64,000 nucleotides of DNA, taken from the NCBI RefSeq assembly GCF_024055725.1, contig NZ_JAMXMX010000011.1, positions 62,001 through 126,000 of the forward strand, given 5' to 3'. Made by a program: the position numbers and the translations under genes. This document shows, in pieces, positions 17,630-25,688 of the stretch. Numbering within the stretch: the first letter of the stretch is position 1; the number at the start of each line of letters is the position of its first letter. A model generated the notes under the pieces. The model did no database searches. It saw only the letters and a list, made by a program, of their open reading frames with translations, and had not been told where the DNA came from. The DNA is from Actinoallomurus spadix. Its GTDB lineage: Bacteria; Actinomycetota; Actinomycetes; Streptosporangiales; Streptosporangiaceae.

Positions 17630-18955
17630 ATGATCCGAGGGGGGACGTTGCCGTCCGAAGAACGAGACACGACCGCCGTCACGGCGAACCCGGCCGCGGA
17701 TCTCGACGTGTTCGACCCGAACATCTACGCCCGGGGTGTCCCGCACGAGACCTACCGCCGGCTCCGGGACGAGGACCCGGTGCACTGGCAGGAGGAGTAC
17801 GAGGTCGGCGGCTGGCCGTCCGGTCCGGGATTCTGGGCCGTCACCCGGCACGCGGACGTCGTCCAGGTGCTGCGCAGCCCCGACGAGTACAGCTCGTGGA
17901 TCGGGGCGACGCAGATCCGTGACCCGGACCCCGCCGACCTGCCGTTCATCCGGCGGATGATGCTGAACCTCGACCCGCCGGAGCACGGCAGGCTGCGGCG
18001 GATCGTGGCGAAGGTGTTCACGCCCCGCCGCGTCGAACGGTTCACGGCCGACGTCGAGCGCCGGGCGCGCCGGCTCGTCGACGGCATCGCCGAACGCGGC
18101 GAGTGCGACCTGCCGGTCGACGTCACCGACGACTACCCGATCCAGAACCTCGCCGACCTGCTCGGCATCCCCGAGGAGGACCGCGACCGGATCCTCGCGT
18201 GGACCAACCGGGTGATCGGCTACCAGGATCCCGACCACGCCGAGGCCGCCCGCGGCGCCGACGGCCGGCCGGTGAACCCCCGGTCCCCCGCGATGCTGGC
18301 CGACATGTTCGAGTACGCGCACGCGCTCGCCGACGCCAGGCGCCGGGATCCGGCGGACGACCTGATGACCGCGCTGGCGACGGCCGAGGTCGACGGCCGC
18401 CGCCTCAGCGATCCCGAGCTGTCGATGTTCTTCTTCCTGTTGGTGATCGCCGGCAACGACACCGTACGGTCCGGCCTGCCCGGCGGGGTGATGGCGCTCC
18501 TCGACCACCCGGACCAGCACCGGCGGCTCCTCGCCCATCCGGAGCTGCTCGACCCGGCGATCGACGAGATGCTGCGCTGGCACCCGCCCGTGCTCAGCTT
18601 CCGGCGCACCGCCGTACGGGACACCGTCCTCGCGGGACGGCCGATCGCCGCCGGGGACAAGGTCGTCGTGTTCCACGCCTCCGCCAACCGGGACGAGCGG
18701 GCGTTCCCCGACCCGGACCGGTTCGACATCGCCCGGCGGCCGAACGACCACGTCGCGTTCGGCGACGGCCCGCACGTGTGCCTGGGGGCGCACTTCGCCC
18801 GCCTGCAACTGCGGACCTTCTACCGCGAGTTCCTGTGGCGCCTGCCGGACCTGGAGCCCGCGGGGCCGCCCGCGCGGCTCGTGTCCAACTTCATCGCGGG
18901 CATCAAGCACCTGCCCGTCCGCTATACGCCCGTACGACGGAGCGACGATCGATGA
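17630..18955 (+). CDS. Cytochrome P450 (CYP124/125/142-like)
   Basis: A 441-residue soluble P450. Landmarks: MLNLDPPEHGRLRRIV (C-helix), I-helix AGNDTVRSG with Asn-Asp-Thr in place of the usual Glu/Asp-Thr pair, ExxR in IDEMLRWHPP, and heme loop FGDGPHVCLGAHFAR with the Cys ligand. The style of the C-helix and heme loop is that of actinobacterial sterol or lipid hydroxylases (CYP124/125/142), but the substrate is unknown. An alternative TTG start at 17648 has an AGGGGGG site just upstream. The stop overlaps the IclR start by ATGA. Electron donors are not encoded nearby. Confidence 0.93.
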   Translation: MIRGGTLPSEERDTTAVTANPAADLDVFDPNIYARGVPHETYRRLRDEDPVHWQEEYEVGGWPSGPGFWAVTRHADVVQVLRSPDEYSSWIGATQIRDPDPADLPFIRRMMLNLDPPEHGRLRRIVAKVFTPRRVERFTADVERRARRLVDGIAERGECDLPVDVTDDYPIQNLADLLGIPEEDRDRILAWTNRVIGYQDPDHAEAARGADGRPVNPRSPAMLADMFEYAHALADARRRDPADDLMTALATAEVDGRRLSDPELSMFFFLLVIAGNDTVRSGLPGGVMALLDHPDQHRRLLAHPELLDPAIDEMLRWHPPVLSFRRTAVRDTVLAGRPIAAGDKVVVFHASANRDERAFPDPDRFDIARRPNDHVAFGDGPHVCLGAHFARLQLRTFYREFLWRLPDLEPAGPPARLVSNFIAGIKHLPVRYTPVRRSDDR

Positions 18956-19794
18956 CCGACCGACCGCACCACCCGGCGCCGCCCGGCCGTCCCCGCGCCG
19001 GCTCGTCGTCCCCCGCCACCGGCGGGCCTCCCTCGCCCGGCGGCGAATCACCGTCTCCCGCCTCCGCCGGCGGATCGCCGTACCCCGCCACCGGCGGACC
19101 GCCCGCCCAAGCCGGCGGGTCGCCCTCTCCCGCCGCCGGATCGAAGACGATCGACACCGGCCTGCGGCTCCTGGAGATCCTCCGGGACCATCCCGACGGG
19201 ATGACGATCAGCGAGCTCGCCCGCGCCGCCGACGTCCACCGCAACGCCGTCTCCCGCCATCTGACCGCGCTGCGCAACCACCGCCTCGTCTCCCGGACCG
19301 GGACGCGCTTCACGCTCGGACTGGGCATCGTCGAGCTCGGTGCCGCCGTGCAGCACCGGCTGCGCGTCGCGGCCGAGGGGGCGCTCCAGTCGCTGGCCGA
19401 CGGCTGCCGCGCGACGGCGTTCATCAGCGTGCTGGACGCCGAGGAGGAGGTCGTCGTGCTCGCCGTGGCCGAGCCCCGGGGGTCCGACTTCCACGTCGCC
19501 TATCGCGCGGGCAAGCGGCACGCCGTCGACCGCGGCGCGCCCGGAATCGCGATCCTCGCCGGCCGTCCGCCGAGCCCGGGCGAACGGCCGGTCGTGCGCG
19601 AGGCCCGCCGGGCGGGGTACGCGGTCACCGAGGGCGAGTTGCAGCCCGGCGCGTGGGGCGTCGCCGCGCCGATCTTCGCGCGGGGCCGGCCCGCCCAGGC
19701 GAGCATCGGAGTGGTGACGATCGGCACGCAGGACGAGCCCGCCATCGCGCCGCGCGTCGTCGCCGCGGCCGGCGAGATCGCGCGCCTGCTCTGA
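18952..19794 (+). CDS. IclR family transcriptional regulator with Pro/Gly-rich N-terminus
   Basis: A 280-residue regulator. Residues about 65-125 form the winged helix (TIDTGLRLLEIL, TISELARAADVHRNAVSRHL); the C-terminal part is a divergent IclR effector domain (GAAVQHRLRVAAEGAL, VLAVAEPRGSDFHVAY). The first 60 residues are an unusual repetitive linker built of PATGG, SPSP and AGGSP units, absent from typical IclR proteins. The ATG overlaps the P450 stop, so it probably controls the hydrolase-P450 operon in response to the substrate or product. Confidence 0.88.
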   Translation: MTDRPHHPAPPGRPRAGSSSPATGGPPSPGGESPSPASAGGSPYPATGGPPAQAGGSPSPAAGSKTIDTGLRLLEILRDHPDGMTISELARAADVHRNAVSRHLTALRNHRLVSRTGTRFTLGLGIVELGAAVQHRLRVAAEGALQSLADGCRATAFISVLDAEEEVVVLAVAEPRGSDFHVAYRAGKRHAVDRGAPGIAILAGRPPSPGERPVVREARRAGYAVTEGELQPGAWGVAAPIFARGRPAQASIGVVTIGTQDEPAIAPRVVAAAGEIARLL

Positions 19795-19811
19795 GTCTCG
19801 CTCCGCACTCG

Positions 19812-19833
19812 CGGCCGCCCGTTCCGGCGGCCG
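19812..19833. terminator. Short hairpin between convergent genes
   Basis: CGGCCGCC pairs with GGCGGCCG across a six-base loop, 18 bases after the IclR stop and before the convergent ACT-domain gene. Confidence 0.45.
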
Positions 19834-19872
19834 TGCAAGCGTGCCCTTCAGGCGGCCGTTCAGACGTGCCGT

Positions 19873-20757
19873 TCAGGTAGGCCGGGCCGCCGCGGGCCGG
19901 GCCGCGTGGCCGAGCAGGGCCAGCGCTCGTGCCGTCTCGGTCGCGGTGAACGGCAGCCCCGGACGGTGCAGCCGGATCCGTTCGCCGGTCGGAGCGGTCA
20001 GAGTCAGCGTCTCCCCGCCGGGCCGATCGGCCCCGCCGGGCCGGTCCGCCCGGCTCGTCCAGCCTGCCCGGCTGGGACGGTCGAATCGGGCGGCGGGTCG
20101 GTCGCCGGTGTCCGGGACGAGGCGCGCCTCCAGCAGAGCCGCCAGGGCGACCGGCAGCCGGTGCGGATCCGCGGCGGCCCACGACGCCAGGAGCAGCGCG
20201 CGGGTGACCGGATCGACCAGCTCGCGGACGGTCGCCGGGCGGGCCTGGACGGAGCGGCCGCCCGCCGCGGTGAGCGCGTGGACCAGTGTCATGCCGGTGA
20301 CGGGCTCCGGCAGCTGGACGTGGAGTTCGTCGACGGTTCCGCCGGTGTCCGCCTGGGTGCTCAGCGACAGGATGTTGCCGCCGAGCGCGGCGGTGGCGGC
20401 GGCCAGCGCCGCGAGCTGTCCGGGCGTCTCACGCACCCGCGCCCGTACCCGCCAGAGCCGCGCCGCCGGGAGATCGGCCCGCGGCGCGGGACCGTTCGGC
20501 GCGTACCGGGGGTGATCGCGCCGGTGCGTCAGCCAGAGATGCACCGGCACGATCACGCAGAGGACGCCGCCCAGCACGAGGAGCATGAAGGCGCCCGAGC
20601 GGCGGTCGCCGAGTGCTGTGGAGAACAGGTGCGCGATGCCGGCCGCCACGAACAGCGCCGCGAACTCGACGACCTCACGCCGCCATGCCCGCCGGGGGCG
20701 GCCGTGGAAGGCGTCGCCGTGGTCGATCGGACGGCCGTTCCTGATCTTCAGTCCCAT
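19873..20757 (-). CDS. Membrane protein with ACT domain
   Basis: A 294-residue protein. After a short cytoplasmic start, two transmembrane helices (about residues 30-47 and 55-75) lead to a soluble part with an ACT-type fold, RETPGQLAALAAATAALGGNILSLS, and a second half that looks like a diverged repeat of it ending in an Ala-rich tail. ACT domains bind amino acids or similar small ligands. ATG 20757 is taken because the upstream extension to 20907 is unlike protein. A ligand-sensing membrane protein is inferred; the exact role is unknown. Confidence 0.7.
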   Translation of the reverse strand: MGLKIRNGRPIDHGDAFHGRPRRAWRREVVEFAALFVAAGIAHLFSTALGDRRSGAFMLLVLGGVLCVIVPVHLWLTHRRDHPRYAPNGPAPRADLPAARLWRVRARVRETPGQLAALAAATAALGGNILSLSTQADTGGTVDELHVQLPEPVTGMTLVHALTAAGGRSVQARPATVRELVDPVTRALLLASWAAADPHRLPVALAALLEARLVPDTGDRPAARFDRPSRAGWTSRADRPGGADRPGGETLTLTAPTGERIRLHRPGLPFTATETARALALLGHAARPAAARPT

Positions 20758-20935
20758 GCGGACCACTCTGCGGAGCCCTCGTTGCGGCCCGCGGTCACCC
20801 CTGTGACAGCCGGGTAACCGAGTGCCCCCTTTCGATGAAGATCGGGAGAATCGGGCCCTACCGGCTCGATGACAGCGACGACGACCTTGCCTTACCGTGG
20901 GCGTCAATGGGGCGGCGACCCGGGAGCGAGGGGCG

Positions 20936-22168
20936 ATGGCGTACGACGCGGACCTGGCCCGCCTGGACTTCTGGGGACGACCTCCGGCCGAACGCGCGCA
21001 GGTGTTCGCCGCGCTGCGGGCCGCCGGGCGCCCGGTGTTCGTCGACTACGCCCCCGACGCGGCGCAGACGGTGAAGGGCTTCTTCGCCCTGACCCGTCAT
21101 GCGGAGATCGTCGAGGTCAGCCGCCACCCGGAGATCTTCAGCTCCGAGCCGACGGCCACGAGTCTCGACGACCCGCCGCCCGAGCTGAGCGAGTTCAGGG
21201 GCTCCATGATCAGCATGGACGACCCCCGGCACGCGCGGCTGCGCCGGATCGTCTCCCGCGCCTTCACACCCCGGATGATCAAGAAGTTCGAGGATGACGT
21301 CACGCTGGTCGCCCGGGACCTCGTTGACCGGCTCGCCGAGCGCGGGCCGTGCGACTTCGTCACCGAGGTGGCGACGCCCCTGCCGCTCACGATCATCTGC
21401 GCGATGATGGGAATCCCGAAGGCCGCGTACGACGACGTGATCGACGCCACCAACCTCATCATCGGCGTCGGCGACCCGGACTACGTGGCGCCCGGCGGGC
21501 AGGACCGGACCTCGATGGTCGCCGAGAGGTTCGCCTACCTGCACCGGCTGATGGGCGAGCTCGCCGCCGAACGCCGCGCACGGCCGTCGGACGACCTGGT
21601 CACCGCCCTCGTCACCGCGAACGTCGACGGCGAGTCGCTGACCGAACGCGAGCTCGGCAAGTTCTTCGGGCTCCTCGTCATCGCGGGCAACGAGACCACC
21701 CGGACCGCGCTGAGCCACGCTCTGACACTGTTCACCGACCACCCCGACCAGCGCGCGCTGCTGAGGGACGACCTCGGCGCCCGGCTGCCCGGCGCCGTCG
21801 AGGAGGTCGTACGCCACGCCACGCCGGTGACCTGGATGCGCCGCACCGTCACCCGCGACACGGACCTGTTCGGCCACACCTACCAGGCCGGCGACCGCGT
21901 CGTCCTGTACTACAACTCGGCCAACCGCGACGAGGCCGTCTTCGACCGCCCGGACGCCTTCGACATCACCCGGTCGCCAAACCCCCATGTCGGGTTCGGC
22001 GGACCCGGCCCGCACTTCTGCCTCGGCGCGCACCTCGCCCGGCGCGAGATGACCGTGCTGCTGCGGGAGCTGTTCACCCGGCTGCCCGCCGTCCACGCCA
22101 CCGCGCCTCCCGTCCGGCAGCGCAGCAGCTTCATCAACGGGATCAGCCGGCTGCCCTGCGCCTTTTGA
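20936..22168 (+). CDS. Cytochrome P450 (CYP125/142-like)
   Basis: A 410-residue P450. C-helix SMDDPRHARLRRIVSRAFTP, I-helix VIAGNETTRTA, ExxR in VEEVVRHATP and heme loop FGGPGPHFCLGAHLAR are all intact. The N-terminal style (LARLDFWGRPPAERAQVFAALR) matches actinobacterial CYP125/142/153-like enzymes that oxidise sterol side chains or alkyl chains. ATG 20936 has GGGAGCGAGGGG upstream, better than the ATG at 20897. It is monocistronic, divergent from the ACT-domain gene, with no ferredoxin next to it. Confidence 0.93.
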   Translation: MAYDADLARLDFWGRPPAERAQVFAALRAAGRPVFVDYAPDAAQTVKGFFALTRHAEIVEVSRHPEIFSSEPTATSLDDPPPELSEFRGSMISMDDPRHARLRRIVSRAFTPRMIKKFEDDVTLVARDLVDRLAERGPCDFVTEVATPLPLTIICAMMGIPKAAYDDVIDATNLIIGVGDPDYVAPGGQDRTSMVAERFAYLHRLMGELAAERRARPSDDLVTALVTANVDGESLTERELGKFFGLLVIAGNETTRTALSHALTLFTDHPDQRALLRDDLGARLPGAVEEVVRHATPVTWMRRTVTRDTDLFGHTYQAGDRVVLYYNSANRDEAVFDRPDAFDITRSPNPHVGFGGPGPHFCLGAHLARREMTVLLRELFTRLPAVHATAPPVRQRSSFINGISRLPCAF

Positions 22169-22288
22169 TGCGATGGTCCGGCGATCGCGTGAATTCTGCG
22201 TTACACGCCGTGTCGTCCGTGCCGTCCGCCTCCGGGCGCGTCATGCTGAGGCTCCCCCTCTGGATCCACCCCTGTGCGAGGAACATCG

Positions 22289-22564
22289 ATGCTCAGGCGC
22301 TCACGGCTGTTCGGCCGCAAGACCCGTGTCACCTTCAGCCTTCCCCCCGATGAGCCGACCGGGGTCGTCAGCGTGGTCGGCGACTTCAACGACTGGGAGC
22401 CGGGCCGCCATGAGCTCGTCAGGCGGCGTCACGGCAGGCGCACCGTCTCGGTGACCCTCTCCCCCGGCGTCCACCGGTTCCGCTATCTGGCCACCGGCGG
22501 CGTGTGGTTCGACGACGAGACCGCCGACCGCCGCGACGAACACGGCTCCCTGATCGAGGTCTGA
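22289..22564 (+). CDS. Stand-alone CBM48 / isoamylase N-terminal-like domain protein
   Basis: A 91-residue protein that is essentially one early-set domain: TRVTFSLPPDEPTGVVSVVGDFNDW is the hallmark of CBM48 and AMPK-beta glycogen-binding domains, followed by HRFRYLATGGVWFDDE. Such small proteins are widespread in actinomycetes and presumably bind alpha-glucan, modulating glycogen or trehalose enzymes. ATG 22289 is six bases after GAGGA. Confidence 0.8.
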   Translation: MLRRSRLFGRKTRVTFSLPPDEPTGVVSVVGDFNDWEPGRHELVRRRHGRRTVSVTLSPGVHRFRYLATGGVWFDDETADRRDEHGSLIEV

Positions 22565-22593
22565 TCGAGCCCTCGCCGGCAGCGCGTCGACCT

Positions 22594-22625
22594 CGCCCCG
22601 GGCGGCCCTCTCGCCGCCCGGGGCG
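22594..22625. terminator. Hairpin terminator after the CBM48 gene
   Basis: A perfect 13-base stem (CGCCCCGGGCGGC) with loop CCTCTC begins 30 bases after the stop. Confidence 0.72.
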
Positions 22626-22693
22626 GATCCACTGACGTCCACTGAACGTTCAGCGACAACACGGATGGTGAACAGTTAAGCACTTTTTGAGGG

Positions 22694-23291
22694 ATGCCGT
22701 TCGCGAAAGTGCCCACCGTCCGCCTACGCCGGATCGGCTCGGCGTTGCGCAGGGTCCGCGAAGAGAGCGGGCTCACCATCGAGATGGTCTCCCGCCTGCT
22801 GCAGTCAGAGCAGTACGCCTGGGCGCTGATGAAGGCCGGCGTTCGTCACCCGGCACGAAACAAACGCCGAACTGGTGCGCTTCCGGTTGAAGCGGCAGCA
22901 GGTCCTCACCCGAGGCGATCCACTACGCTACGAAGCGATCATCGGCGAGGCTGCGCTCCGTCAACAGATCGGTGGGCTCACCGTCATGCGCGCGCAGCTC
23001 GGACGACTCATCGAAAGTCCTCGGCCGGATCGACTCTCGATCCGCGTCCTTCCCTTCAGCGCAGGAGCCGGCCTTGGGGTCAGCGGCTCCTTCACCCTGT
23101 TCAGCCTGCGCCCGCCAGGAGGGCTGACAGCGGCGCTGGTCGAGGACTTCGCGCAGACCACCTTCTTCGAGGCTGAGACGGACGTCACGGCCTTTGACCG
23201 GATCTACGCTTACTACAAGCGAGCGGCGTTGGATGAGTCGTCTTCACTCCGGCTCATCCAGCAGATAGCGTCACGCACGTGTACACCCTGA
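22694..23291 (+). pseudogene. XRE / DUF5753 regulator, deleted and frameshifted
   Basis: The first frame gives the beginning of an XRE helix-turn-helix (RRIGSALRRVREESGLTIEMV) that jumps straight into LLQSEQYAWALMKAG, which belongs to the DUF5753 domain; some 60-90 residues of the normal protein (about 280 residues) are missing between them. At about 22845 the frame shifts by one base, after which DUF5753 continues (ETNAELVRFRLKRQQVLT, VMRAQLGRLIE) to 23291. These regulators normally pair with DUF397 proteins; a DUF397 fragment follows. The pair is dead or a very recent casualty. Confidence 0.75.
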
Positions 23292-23302
23292 TCGAAGCCA
23301 GC

Positions 23303-23374
23303 ATGATCTGGCGGAAGAGCACTTTCAGCGGTTCGAGCGAAAGCGACTGCGTCGAAGTAGCCGTCATCGAGTGA
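23303..23374 (+). pseudogene. DUF397 fragment
   Basis: Twenty-three codons starting at ATG 23303 (or GTG 23279 in frame) read IWRKSTFSGSSESDCVEVAV, the exact N-terminal signature of DUF397 proteins (W.KS.YSG....CVEVA), then hit TGA at 23372. The rest of the domain, normally about 40 residues with a RDSK motif, cannot be found downstream. It sits just behind the broken XRE-DUF5753 gene, its usual partner. Confidence 0.7.
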
Positions 23375-23607
23375 GGCGACCTTCAGACGGTGGTCCGACC
23401 GCGCGCACACCGCAGTTGCCTGGTGATCGCTGCGCTCTATCGTCAGCGAATACCAGTGATCACGGAAGGCCACGCCGGCTTCGCCGCCTCCATGGTCTCG
23501 TTGCCGTCGGCGTTGACGGTCGCTGACCGGATTGCCGAACTTGTTACGTCACTACCGGCGTCATAGAGGCTGATCGGTTCCGACCGTCGCGGGCCGGGAG
23601 GACGGGG

Positions 23608-23880
23608 GTGGGAACTCTCTTGGACGCCGTGGCGGTTCACGCCCGCGGAGTCGTCAATCGGGTGGTGTTCCGGCTGTCCCGCGGTCAGGTCCTGCCGTAC
23701 CGGTGCGACGGCCTCCCCTTCGTCCGGTTGACGGAGGTCGGCGGGGTCCCCCGGCTCGATTCGCTCGCCCTGCATTACCTGCGGGACGGTGGCGACTACG
23801 TCGTCCTCGTCCGTGCGGCGGCCCCACGGCTTCCGGAACGCCCGGCCGGCCTCGGCTCCGCCGTCCGGTTCCCGGGACGG
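23608..23880 (+). pseudogene. Degenerate deazaflavin (DDN)-type nitroreductase-like remnant
   Basis: From a GTG with a good GGGAGG site the frame reads VVNRVVFRLSRG and FVRLTEVGG, then LALHYLRDGGDYVVLV. This follows the pattern of F420/DDN nitroreductases (LTTTGRRSGRPRTTPL.YL.DGD.YVVVAS), but the GRxSG cofactor residues are lost and the frame has no stop until 24240, inside the next gene. I read it as a decayed gene; a real short lineage-specific protein is possible. Confidence 0.4.
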
Positions 23881-23996
23881 CGTGCCGGACGCCCGGTGAC
23901 CCGAGTCGCGAACCGGGCGAAGCCCGGTGAACGGCGGCCGGGTCAGCGGTCCTCACCGAGCGTTCGGCCCGGCCGGACCGGGTTAGGGTCGGCGTC

Positions 23997-24404
23997 ATGG
24001 ACCCGGAGGTCGAGACGTTCCCGCCGTACCCGATCCGCGGGGTGCGCGCACGGTACTTCCATCAGACCAGCTGCCCGGGTGACTTCGCGGACGTCACGGT
24101 CGACTTCGAGCCGTGGGAGGAGGGCCTCACGTTCGAGGTCGTCGGCAGTGCCACCGTCGAGGACCACTTCCGCCGCGACCTGCCCGGGTTCCGGGCCGCG
24201 CTGGTGGAGGGGATACGGGAGGAGCTGGCGGAGCGGGTGACCGACGTGCCGGTGGCCCTCGCGGTGGTCCTCCGGCACATCCGCGTCCACGAGGTGGACT
24301 CGCGCGACGCGTCCTTCCGGATGGCCGGGCGCGTCGCGGTCCGGGAGGCCCTCGACCGGCTGCAGGGCCCGCCGCCGAGACCGAAACGCCGCCGCCGGCC
24401 GTGA
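23997..24404 (+). CDS. Stand-alone EF-G domain-IV-like protein
   Basis: A 135-residue protein. The stretch TVDFEPWEEGLTFEVVGSA, then LPGFRAALVEGIREEL and finally HEVDSRDASFRMAGRVAVRE follows the order of elongation factor G domain IV (PL..G..F, V..G, VDSSE.AF..A). No GTPase or other EF-G domains are present. Domain IV is the tip that enters the ribosomal A site, so a ribosome-binding or stand-alone beta-alpha fold role is conceivable. It ends in a basic tail (PRPKRRRRP). Function is not known to me. Confidence 0.6.
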   Translation: MDPEVETFPPYPIRGVRARYFHQTSCPGDFADVTVDFEPWEEGLTFEVVGSATVEDHFRRDLPGFRAALVEGIREELAERVTDVPVALAVVLRHIRVHEVDSRDASFRMAGRVAVREALDRLQGPPPRPKRRRRP

Positions 24405-24520
24405 CCGCCCGCCGCCCGTCCCGGCACCGCTACTGCGGCCGGCCGGGATCCCGTGTCACACTTCGGTGCCCTGGGTCGTCCCTGTGATGTGAGAATCGCC
24501 GTCGCCAGAGGAGATCGGTC

Positions 24521-25438
24521 GTGACCGGAGCGCCGAGGAACGATGACCCGCCCGCCGGCGGCCGGTGGGCGCAGGAGGACCTCGCCCGGGTCTTCGAGGC
24601 CGAACGGCCGCGCCTGCTCGGCGTCGCGTACGCGACGACCGGGTCCCTGGCGGAGGCGGAGGACTGCGTTCAGGACGCCTGGCTCCGGCTGCGCCGGCTC
24701 GAGGACCCGTCGGTGATCCGCGATCTGCCCGCCTGGCTGACCACCACCGTCGGCCGGCTGGCGCTGGACGCTCTGGGCAGCGCGCGCGTCCGCCGGGAAC
24801 GGTACGTCGGGCCGTGGCTGCCCGAGCCGCTGGTCGGGACCGCCCGCGAGGACGATCCCGCCGATCGGGTGACGCTCGACGAGTCGGTGAGCATGGCGCT
24901 GCTGGTCGTGCTGGAGCGTCTGTCCCCGGCGGAGCGGACGGCGTTCCTGCTGCACGACGTGTTCGGGGTGCCCTTCGACGAGGTAGCCGACGTGGTGGGC
25001 CGTACGCCGGTGGCGGTGCGGCGGCTCGCCTCCCGGGCACGCAAGCACGTCGAGGACGGACTGCCGCGGTTCCCGCCGACGTACGACGAACAGCGGGAGC
25101 TCGTGGCCGCGTTCACGGCGGCCTGTCAGGGCGGCGACCTGGACCGGCTGCTGAGCGTGCTCGATCCCGCCGTCACCCTGCGCGGTGACGGCGGCGGCAA
25201 GGTCCCGGCGGTGGGCCGGATCGAGGGAGGCGCCGATCGGGTCGCGCGCACCCTCGTGGGCTTCACCGCCCACCCGGCCGTCGACGTACGGATCGCGGAC
25301 GTCAACGGCGCGCCCGGCCTCGTCTTGCGGGACCCGGCCGGTGTGCTCACCGTCATGGCGTTCACCGTCGACGCCGGCCGGATCACCGCGATCGACGCGA
25401 TCCGCAACCCCGACAAGCTGCCCGGTGTCCGATTCTGA
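24521..25438 (+). CDS. ECF41-type RNA polymerase sigma factor (SigJ-like)
   Basis: A 305-residue extracytoplasmic-function sigma factor. Sigma2 region RPRLLGVAYATTGSLAEAEDCVQDAWL and Sigma4 region LSPAERTAFLLHDVFGVPFDEVADVVGRTPVAVRRLASRARK are clear. A SnoaL-like C-terminal extension (residues about 190-305) ends with the diagnostic NPDKL motif of ECF41 factors, where the extension acts as a built-in regulator in place of an anti-sigma factor. GTG 24521 follows GGAGATCGG. The usual partner gene of ECF41 loci (a carboxymuconolactone-decarboxylase-like or oxidoreductase protein) is not adjacent. Confidence 0.92.
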   Translation: MTGAPRNDDPPAGGRWAQEDLARVFEAERPRLLGVAYATTGSLAEAEDCVQDAWLRLRRLEDPSVIRDLPAWLTTTVGRLALDALGSARVRRERYVGPWLPEPLVGTAREDDPADRVTLDESVSMALLVVLERLSPAERTAFLLHDVFGVPFDEVADVVGRTPVAVRRLASRARKHVEDGLPRFPPTYDEQRELVAAFTAACQGGDLDRLLSVLDPAVTLRGDGGGKVPAVGRIEGGADRVARTLVGFTAHPAVDVRIADVNGAPGLVLRDPAGVLTVMAFTVDAGRITAIDAIRNPDKLPGVRF

Positions 25439-25688
25439 CCGGCCCGGCCCGCCCTGGCCGCCGTTCTCGTTCGAGTACGGCGGCCGGGGCGGGACGTCGC
25501 GGTCCCGGACGCTCGCGGGGGGATGCGGGTGTTCGCAGGCGCGGCGCCTTACGGCGAACAGCCGATGTTGTGGGTGGCCGCTGGTACATCGCGGGAGGGA
25601 GAGGGGCATCGGTCGGGGGAGGGAGGCGGCGGGGCGGCGTCCGGGTGCATACTCGCCGGCGGGTTCCCTCTGAGCACAGGAGTCGGCC

